Source: Micavibrio_C sp964577255 (lineage in GTDB: Bacteria; Pseudomonadota; Alphaproteobacteria; Micavibrionales; Micavibrionaceae). From it: a stretch of DNA of 64,000 nucleotides. The stretch lies in contig CAZNYM010000001.1 of NCBI GenBank assembly GCA_964577255.1, forward strand, positions 1 to 64,000. The letters are read 5' to 3'. The notes beneath the pieces are model-generated. The model made no database searches. It was not told where the DNA came from and saw only the letters and a program-made list of their open reading frames with translations. This document shows, piece by piece, positions 58,442-64,000 of this stretch. Both the position numbers and the translations under genes were made by a program. Within the stretch, counting starts at the first letter, position 1, and each line of letters opens with the position of its first letter.

Positions 58442-58792
58442 ATGCTGCTGATGGCAGGAAAAATCGTGTTTTCGGCGGTCATGATCGCCTTCGCATCGTG
58501 GCTGGCGGGCAAACGCCCGGAACTGGCGGGCTTCATCATCGCCCTGCCGCTGACCACCCTTCTGGTGCTGCCGCTTTCCTACGCGGAATATCAGGACGCC
58601 GGCAGGGCCGTGAAATTCGCGCAAAGCATTTTCGTGGCGGTGCCGCTGTCGCTGCTGTTCTTCGTGCCGTTCCTGGCGGCGGCGAAGCTGCAATGGAATT
58701 TCTGGGGCCTGTATGTTTCGGGTATCGCGCTTCTGGCCGGCGGCTATTTCCTGCACCGCTACGTCATGACGCTAATCGCCGGACTCAAGTAG
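58442..58792 (+). CDS. DUF3147-like small membrane protein
   Basis: A 116-aa protein with four hydrophobic helices: about 5-22 (AGKIVFSAVMIAFASWLA), 28-45 (ELAGFIIALPLTTLLVLP), 63-82 (IFVAVPLSLLFFVPFLAA) and 92-112. Size and layout fit the DUF3147 group of small inner-membrane proteins of unknown role. The ATG at 58442 has AAGGA upstream; earlier in-frame codons to 58385 are not supported. It overlaps the convergent 123-aa gene by 8 nt. Confidence 0.75.
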   Translation: MLLMAGKIVFSAVMIAFASWLAGKRPELAGFIIALPLTTLLVLPLSYAEYQDAGRAVKFAQSIFVAVPLSLLFFVPFLAAAKLQWNFWGLYVSGIALLAGGYFLHRYVMTLIAGLK

Positions 58793-59156
58793 TCGTCAGC
58801 ACGAAGGCGAGGCAGGCCATGGCGATCGCGCCGGCCTTGGCGCCCAGCGCGTAATGCTTGGGCCCGATATAATTATCGGCCGAGGCCCATACCGCCTTGA
58901 TCATGAACGCCGCCCAGCAGAAGGCGAACATCTGCGCCAGCGCCCCCACGAACCCGAGCGAGAAGGACAGGATCTCCATCCCGCCCACCAGCGCCACCAG
59001 GTAAATCCAGAACGTCTGGAACAGCGGCACTTCGCCCGCCCATATTTCCTCGATCTTCTTCTTGAATTCTTCCTGCCAGTTCTTCTTCGGCGGGGGCGGC
59101 GCTTTACCCGGCTCTTTGCGGGCGGGGGCGGGTTTTTTCTGCGGTTGTTCTGTCAT
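58785..59156 (-). CDS. Small membrane protein of unknown function
   Basis: A 123-aa protein with a Pro/Lys-rich cytoplasmic N-terminus (KKPAPARKEPGKAPPPPKKN), an amphipathic stretch (about 26-46), and three hydrophobic helices near 48-70, 72-92 and 103-122. The family is not recognised. It lies just downstream of asnB on the same strand, so it may belong to the polysaccharide transcript. Confidence 0.65.
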   Translation of the reverse strand: MTEQPQKKPAPARKEPGKAPPPPKKNWQEEFKKKIEEIWAGEVPLFQTFWIYLVALVGGMEILSFSLGFVGALAQMFAFCWAAFMIKAVWASADNYIGPKHYALGAKAGAIAMACLAFVLTTT

Positions 59157-59217
59157 GGTCGTTCCCTTGCGAAATTTTTCCGATTTTAAGGCTCCGGGAG
59201 CGCTCTGTCAGCCGGTT

Positions 59218-61119
59218 TCAAGGTTTCATCCACCGCTCATGCCAGCTTTGCAGCATCAAAAGCCCCCACAGGCTGTAAGACCAATCGTAGCGGCCGGAAA
59301 GATGCTGGCGCACCCGGCGCTCAACCCGCGCGGCATCCAGGATTCCTTGCTCCCGCAGGCGCGCGGACGCCAGCATATCCTCCATCCACGGCCGCAGCGG
59401 GCCACGCAGCCACGACGCGAGCGGCACCGAAAACCCCTGCTTGGGCCGATCGAACAAGGCGGGCGGCACATGGCGCGCCAGCAGACGGCGCAGAATCCTT
59501 TTGCCCTGCCCGTCCTCAAGACGCAGCGGCGGCGGCAGCCGCCAGGCATATTCCATCACCCGCCGGTCGAGAAAAGGCGCGCGCAGCTCGAGCCCGTGCG
59601 CCATCGACGCCCGGTCAGCCTTCGCCAGAATGTCGTCGGGCAGGTAAAAGGAAAGATCGGCCGCCATCATATCGTCCTCAATGGCGCGGCCGGGCGTCCG
59701 CCCGATATCCGCAAGCGCCGGAAACACCGCGCCGGTATTCTCAGCCGTCCGCAAGGGCGGCCGGTGATCGACGCGCAAAAACGCCTGATACAAGGCCTCG
59801 CGGCTGCCGGCCGCGAGCAGCCCCCAGGCCCGACGCAGATTCTGCGGCCCGGTGAAATCGGCCAACAGGCGCGCCACACTTGGGCGCAGCACCAACGAGG
59901 ACACCGGAACAATGTTTGCAAGACGCTGCGCCAGGCGGTAGCGGTTATAGCCGCCGAACATCTCGTCGCCGCCGTCGCCAGTCAGGGCCACCGTCACGTT
60001 TTCGCGCGCCAGGCGGCAGACATGCCAGGTCGGGATCTGCGATGAATCGGCGAAAGGCTCGTCGTAGATGTCGGCAAGATGCGGGATGACGCCGCGCGCC
60101 TCTTCCGCCCCCACGCGGAAGACCGTGTGATCGGTGCCCAGATGCCGGGCGACCGCGGCAGCATGCGGCGATTCGTCGAAGGCATCTTCCTCAAAAGCGA
60201 TGCTGAAGGTTTTGACCGGGCGCGGGCTGTTCTTCTGCATCAAGGCGGTGATCAGCGCGGAATCGACACCCCCCGATAGAAAAGCGCCCAGCGGCACATC
60301 GGCGATCATGCGCTGGGCGACGGCCAGCGACAGTGCTTCTTCAAGCTCCTGCAGCGATTCCTCTTCCGGCACGCGCGGGCGCACCTGATGGGTAAGTTCG
60401 TGCGGGCGGAAATGCGGCCAGGCCTGGTCTGTGAAACGCGCGGCGTCGCGGCCGGCTGCGATATCGGCAAGCGTCAGCGACAGGCAGGTCCCAGGCGCGA
60501 GCTTGTAAAAACCCTCATAGATCGTGTGCGGCGCCGGAATGAAATTATATTCAAGGAAAAGCGCGCGAGCGCGGGCGCTCACCCGGCGTTCGAATCCGGG
60601 CATGACCGTCAGCGCCTTGAGCTCGGAGGCGAAAGCGAACGTGCGCCCGGTATAACCGAAATAAAGCGGTTTTTTGCCGGCGGGGTCGCGCGCCAGATGC
60701 AGCGTCTTCTCCGCCGTGTCGTAAAGCGCAATCGCGAACATGCCGATGAAGCGCGCAAGCGCCCGGGCCAGGCCCCACTCCTCGATCGCCGCCAGAATGA
60801 TCTCGGTGTCGGAGCCGCCCCTGAACGTGCGGCCGGCTGCGCCCATTTCGCGGCGCAGATCGAGGAAATTGTAAATCTCGCCGTTATAAACAACGACATA
60901 GCGCCCCGACGCCGACATCATCGGCTGGGCGCCCGCGGAGCTGAGGTCGACGATCGACAGGCGCCGGTGTCCCAGCGCCACGCCCTCCGGCGGCATCAGC
61001 CACAATCCGCCGGCATTGGGCCCGCGATGGCGGATCATGTCGGTCATGCGGTTGATGGTTTCCGCCATGCCCTCGCCTTCCGCACCGCCCGGGGTGATAA
61101 AACCGGCTATGCCGCACAC
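59218..61119 (-). CDS. asnB: Asparagine synthase (glutamine-hydrolysing), surface-polysaccharide type
   Basis: A 633-aa class II amidotransferase. The start must be GTG at 61119: this gives Met1-Cys2 (VCGIAGFITPGG), the N-terminal nucleophile needed for glutaminase activity, and AAGGA lies 7 nt upstream. The glutaminase domain has RHRGPNAGG, ALGHRRLSIVDLSSAG and VVYNGEIYNF. The synthetase domain has the PP-loop LSGGVDSALITAL, then LTGDGGDEMFGGYNRY and DRASMAHGLELRAPFLD. Copies of this size are common in capsule and O-antigen loci, where they amidate uronic acids or related sugars; a true asparagine-making role is also possible. Confidence 0.93.
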   Translation of the reverse strand: MCGIAGFITPGGAEGEGMAETINRMTDMIRHRGPNAGGLWLMPPEGVALGHRRLSIVDLSSAGAQPMMSASGRYVVVYNGEIYNFLDLRREMGAAGRTFRGGSDTEIILAAIEEWGLARALARFIGMFAIALYDTAEKTLHLARDPAGKKPLYFGYTGRTFAFASELKALTVMPGFERRVSARARALFLEYNFIPAPHTIYEGFYKLAPGTCLSLTLADIAAGRDAARFTDQAWPHFRPHELTHQVRPRVPEEESLQELEEALSLAVAQRMIADVPLGAFLSGGVDSALITALMQKNSPRPVKTFSIAFEEDAFDESPHAAAVARHLGTDHTVFRVGAEEARGVIPHLADIYDEPFADSSQIPTWHVCRLARENVTVALTGDGGDEMFGGYNRYRLAQRLANIVPVSSLVLRPSVARLLADFTGPQNLRRAWGLLAAGSREALYQAFLRVDHRPPLRTAENTGAVFPALADIGRTPGRAIEDDMMAADLSFYLPDDILAKADRASMAHGLELRAPFLDRRVMEYAWRLPPPLRLEDGQGKRILRRLLARHVPPALFDRPKQGFSVPLASWLRGPLRPWMEDMLASARLREQGILDAARVERRVRQHLSGRYDWSYSLWGLLMLQSWHERWMKP

Positions 61120-61186
61120 AATATAATCCTTATGAAAAAACAACCGCGCACTAGCTAACTATGGCGCAACTGCGTATACAGGCGCA

Positions 61187-61924
61187 ATGGACCTTGCGTT
61201 TTTTCTCAACCCGATCGACCTGCGCCGCGACGTGCGGCAGGCTCACGAGCGCCATTTCGCCCGCCACCTGAAGCCGGGGATGAAGGTTTTCGACATCGGC
61301 TGCGGCAGCAAGCCTTTCGCCGGAACCGTCGAGGAAAAAACCGGACATTATGCCGGGGTAGATGTCGCCGACGGTTTTTACGATCAGGAACATATCGATC
61401 TGGTCGGCAGCGCCTATGCGATCCCCGTCGCCGACGGAGAGGCCGATGCACTGATTTCCTGCCAGGTGATCGAACATCTGGAAGAACCAGAAAAAGCTCT
61501 GGCCGAATGCCGCCGCGCTCTGCGTGACGAGGGATTTCTGTTTCTGTCTTTTCCGTTTCTTTACCCGCAGCACGCCGTGCCGCGCGATTATTTCCGCTAT
61601 ACCGAATACATCATAGCACCCCTGCTGGCCCGTCACGGCTTCAGGATTCTTGAGCAAGAGCGGCTGGGCGGTTTCTGGTACGATGCCGGCGTATGCGCGG
61701 GTGTTTATCTGCAAAGCTTCAACCGCGGCCCGCTCAAGCGTTTTCACGTCGTGCGGGCGCTGACCTGCCTGGTGAAATGGTTTTTCCTGGCGCTACACGG
61801 TGCCGAAGGCCTGCTTCTGGACGCTCTTGAAAAGGATAAGGCCAGCCTGCGCCAGGTCTGGACGGCCAATTACGTCATCGTGGCGCAGAAATCGCCGCGT
61901 GCAGCAGCTCTTCCCAGCGGCTGA
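61187..61924 (+). CDS. Class I SAM-dependent methyltransferase
   Basis: A 245-aa methyltransferase of the Methyltransf_11 type. SAM motif I is VFDIGCGSKPF, then AGVDVADG (ribose-binding acidic residue), ADALISCQVIEHLEEPEKAL with the post-II motif, and FLFLSFPFLYP. The segment YPQHAVPRDYFRYTEY is typical of methyltransferases in polysaccharide loci. Divergent from asnB (67-bp gap), and its last 50 bases overlap the end of the convergent glycosyltransferase gene. The substrate is unknown, probably a sugar. Confidence 0.88.
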   Translation: MDLAFFLNPIDLRRDVRQAHERHFARHLKPGMKVFDIGCGSKPFAGTVEEKTGHYAGVDVADGFYDQEHIDLVGSAYAIPVADGEADALISCQVIEHLEEPEKALAECRRALRDEGFLFLSFPFLYPQHAVPRDYFRYTEYIIAPLLARHGFRILEQERLGGFWYDAGVCAGVYLQSFNRGPLKRFHVVRALTCLVKWFFLALHGAEGLLLDALEKDKASLRQVWTANYVIVAQKSPRAAALPSG

Positions 61925-62978
61925 CGACCACCTCTGGGGAAAAATCCTTCACCCGCTCCTGCCCGGCCTGTCCCAGCGTCACACGGCGCGCCGGATCGTC
62001 CATCAGCCGCGCAAGCCCCTCCGCCAGCGCCTGCACACGGTCGCTGCCCGCGACCAGCAGGCCCTCGCGTTCCGCCCGCACCAGCTCGTTGGTGCCGGGG
62101 CAATCGGCGAAACCGATGACAGGAAGGCCATGGGCCATCGCTTCGGCGGTGGCCAGGCCGAAACTCTCATACAAGGAAGGCATCGCGAAAATATGCGCGG
62201 CGCGGTAAGCGCCTTCTATGTCAGCCGCTTCTTCCTCGATCCGCGCAACAGACTCAAGCTTGCTATCATCAATCTGTGCCTGCAGGATTTCACGCAGCAG
62301 GCCCTGGCCGATGATCCGCAGGCGCCATTGCGGGTAACGGCTGGCAAGGCGCGCGAAAGCGGCGATCAGCGTTTCCTGGTCCTTCTGCGGATCGAGCCGC
62401 CCGACCGTCAGGATGGTTTTCACGCCGTCGGCGTCGGGCCGGGCCGCCAGACTTGCCGGCGTGACCGGATTCGGCATCACCGTCATGCGCCCGCGCAGAA
62501 AAGCGGGGTAGCTCCGGCGTATTGCTTCCGACAGCACCGTGACCCGCCGCGCCAGCAGCCCGGCCGCGCACAGCATGATAAATTCCGCCTTGCGGCTGCG
62601 GTAATGGCGGGGAACGATATGCTCGCTCGCGATCACAGGAATGCCGGTACCGGCAAGCGCGAAGGCCGCCGGTATGAACATGCTGTGCATGAACGCTATC
62701 ACGGCGTCGGGCCGGCGCTCCGTCACGGTGTGGCGCAGCGCGCGCATGCGCGCCAGCGTTTCCATGAACCCCGCGCGCCGGCCGGAATCGCCGATCCCCA
62801 GATCAAGGCGCACGATACCCGGCGCCAGTGGATAGACAGACGCGCCGCCGGGGCGGTCAAACGTCAGCAAGCATGTTTCATGCCCGCGCGCCGCCAGACC
62901 TGCCGTCACCACCGCCAGCACCCGCTCGGCGCCACCGCGCGTGGTGTTCATGGATTTGATCGCGAACAGGAGCTTCAT
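61875..62978 (-). CDS. GT4-family glycosyltransferase
   Basis: A 367-aa GT-B enzyme. The N-terminal NTTRGGAERVLAVVTAGLAA is the glycine-rich acceptor-side motif of the N-acetylgalactosamine transferase (PglJ/PglH)-like group. The donor side has ILTVGRLDPQKDQETLIAAF and ALAEAMAHGLPVIGF-like sequence (AEAMAHGLPVIGFADCPGTN). The start is the ATG at 62978, overlapping the stop of the upstream paralogue by 4 nt. It is about the same length as, and clearly paralogous to, the gene at 62975. Confidence 0.9.
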   Translation of the reverse strand: MKLLFAIKSMNTTRGGAERVLAVVTAGLAARGHETCLLTFDRPGGASVYPLAPGIVRLDLGIGDSGRRAGFMETLARMRALRHTVTERRPDAVIAFMHSMFIPAAFALAGTGIPVIASEHIVPRHYRSRKAEFIMLCAAGLLARRVTVLSEAIRRSYPAFLRGRMTVMPNPVTPASLAARPDADGVKTILTVGRLDPQKDQETLIAAFARLASRYPQWRLRIIGQGLLREILQAQIDDSKLESVARIEEEAADIEGAYRAAHIFAMPSLYESFGLATAEAMAHGLPVIGFADCPGTNELVRAEREGLLVAGSDRVQALAEGLARLMDDPARRVTLGQAGQERVKDFSPEVVVSRWEELLHAAISAPR

Positions 62979-64000
62979 GAGCGCGCGCAGCTCCTGAACA
63001 GTTCTTCCCACTTGTCGAACACGCGCGCAGGGGCGTAAGGCGCCATCGATTGCACCGCCGCGCAGCCCATGTCAGCGCGCGCAGCGTCGTCCTTCATCAG
63101 GCCGCGGAGCGTGTTCGTCAGACTGGCGAAATCGCCGTTACCTGCGGCCAGGCGTCCGTTGACATCCGGGGTGATCAGGTCGCTGACGCCGTCGCAACCG
63201 GCGTAACCGGCGGCCGGCAGACCGTGCGCAAGCGCTTCAGCGAGCGCGTTGGGAAATCCCTCCCACCGCGACGGCAGGCAAAAAAGATGCGCGCTTTTAT
63301 AAAGCGACGCGACATCGCGCACCGCGCCCTTGAACACGATGCGGTCGTGCAGGCGAAAGGCAGCCACCAGCTTCTTGAGCGCGGCCTCGTCCTCCCCGTC
63401 GCCCGCGAGCACGAGGTCCCATTGCGGGTATTCCGCGGCCAGGCGGGCAAAAGCCTCGATCAGGACTTTCTGGTTCTTCTGATAGGACAGGCGGCCGACG
63501 CATAGCAACGTGCGCCGCCCCGCCCCGCCGCCGGGATCGGCAAAGCCCTGCGCCGGAAAGACGGGATTGGGGATGGTCACAATACGCGAACGCAAGAAAG
63601 CGGGGTAGGCGCGGCGGTAGCTTTCACATTGAATGGTAATGGTACGGGCCAAACGCAACATGGCGAAAGAAACCAGAGGCGGCGGATAAGCGCGCGTATG
63701 TGTGAAACGCGAAGGGGCGTTGCGCTCGGCCGCGATCATCGGGATCGGCAGCCCTGCGCCGAACAGGCGCATGCTGATGAAGGGACCGTCTTGAAACGCG
63801 ATCAGCGCGTCGAGTTTCTCCGCTTTCAAAAGCGCGCGCACCCGCTTCGCCCGGGCCAGACGGAGCGGCCACCCCGCCTTCACGGCCGGATCGCCCATCG
63901 CCAGCCGGTGCCAGGCTATGCGCGGATCGAGATCGTAAAAAGTTTTTGCATCCGCCGCATCCCATGTCAGAAGCGCGATGTCGTGTCCGCGCGCCGCCAT
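62975..64000 (-). CDS. GT4-family glycosyltransferase, 5' end outside the window
   Basis: 341 residues are visible. The first Met at the window edge (MAARGHDIALLTWD) matches the position after the missing GGAERVxxxLA motif, so the true start is beyond 64000. Donor-site motifs are LLCVGRLSYQKNQKVLIEAF and LPSRWEGFPNALAEALAHGL. It is a tandem paralogue of the downstream gene (shared SYRRAYPAFLRSRIVTIPNP versus AIRRSYPAFLRGRMTVMPNP). It is part of the surface polysaccharide region continuing past the window. Confidence 0.9.
   Translation of the reverse strand: MAARGHDIALLTWDAADAKTFYDLDPRIAWHRLAMGDPAVKAGWPLRLARAKRVRALLKAEKLDALIAFQDGPFISMRLFGAGLPIPMIAAERNAPSRFTHTRAYPPPLVSFAMLRLARTITIQCESYRRAYPAFLRSRIVTIPNPVFPAQGFADPGGGAGRRTLLCVGRLSYQKNQKVLIEAFARLAAEYPQWDLVLAGDGEDEAALKKLVAAFRLHDRIVFKGAVRDVASLYKSAHLFCLPSRWEGFPNALAEALAHGLPAAGYAGCDGVSDLITPDVNGRLAAGNGDFASLTNTLRGLMKDDAARADMGCAAVQSMAPYAPARVFDKWEELFRSCARS

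Overview
The window is high-GC bacterial chromosome that reads as an alphaproteobacterium. The evidence is a CpdR-type single-domain response regulator, a complete Cpa/Tad pilus locus, the infA-maf-rng order, and a pal-cpoB-tilS-ftsH-glmM neighbourhood. A Micavibrio- or Rhodospirillales-like lineage would fit, but the sequence alone does not fix the genus. Coding density is high, most genes are on the minus strand, and many neighbours overlap by 1 to 26 nt. No insertion sequence, prophage, rRNA or CRISPR array was seen.

Layout: 1-9.6 kb holds tRNA-Phe, an RluD-type pseudouridine synthase coupled to a secreted propeller-like protein, a glycosyltransferase, rng-maf-infA, a YjbH-type outer-membrane protein and a leucine-dehydrogenase-type enzyme. 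9.7-26.5 kb holds cpdR, tRNA-Val and the Tad locus: tadD and a CpaC-N-like protein on plus; tadZABC, cpaDCBA, flp and TadE/F/G-like genes on minus. The Tad block is followed by a tail-anchored pseudokinase with a membrane-protein partner. 26.6-44.6 kb is mostly housekeeping: purA, glmM, ftsH, tilS, cpoB, pal, yraN, rsmI, an LpoA-like lipoprotein, a TetR regulator and trhO. It also holds a CnrYXH-like ECF sigma module with an EF-hand protein. 44.7-51 kb holds a WecA/TagO-like initiator with a glycosyltransferase, mnmC and an M3 peptidase.

51.4-55.4 kb is the most unusual segment. Two paralogous XRE regulators are each followed by a biosynthetic gene. The first precedes an EgtD-like SAM methyltransferase. 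The second precedes a protein with the active-site signature of tRNA-dependent cyclodipeptide synthases, and then a small unrecognised beta-rich protein. This looks like a small, possibly undescribed modified-cyclodipeptide (or aminoacyl-tRNA-derived) pathway under its own regulators. 55.4-64 kb holds an arginase-family enzyme and then surface polysaccharide genes that run off the window end: gmd, fcl, asparagine synthase, a methyltransferase and two GT4 glycosyltransferases.

The second striking feature is mnmC. Its reading frame continues without a stop into a complete Flp-type pilin, with the prepilin cleavage motif at the junction. The resulting protein is a tRNA-modification enzyme fused to a pilin.
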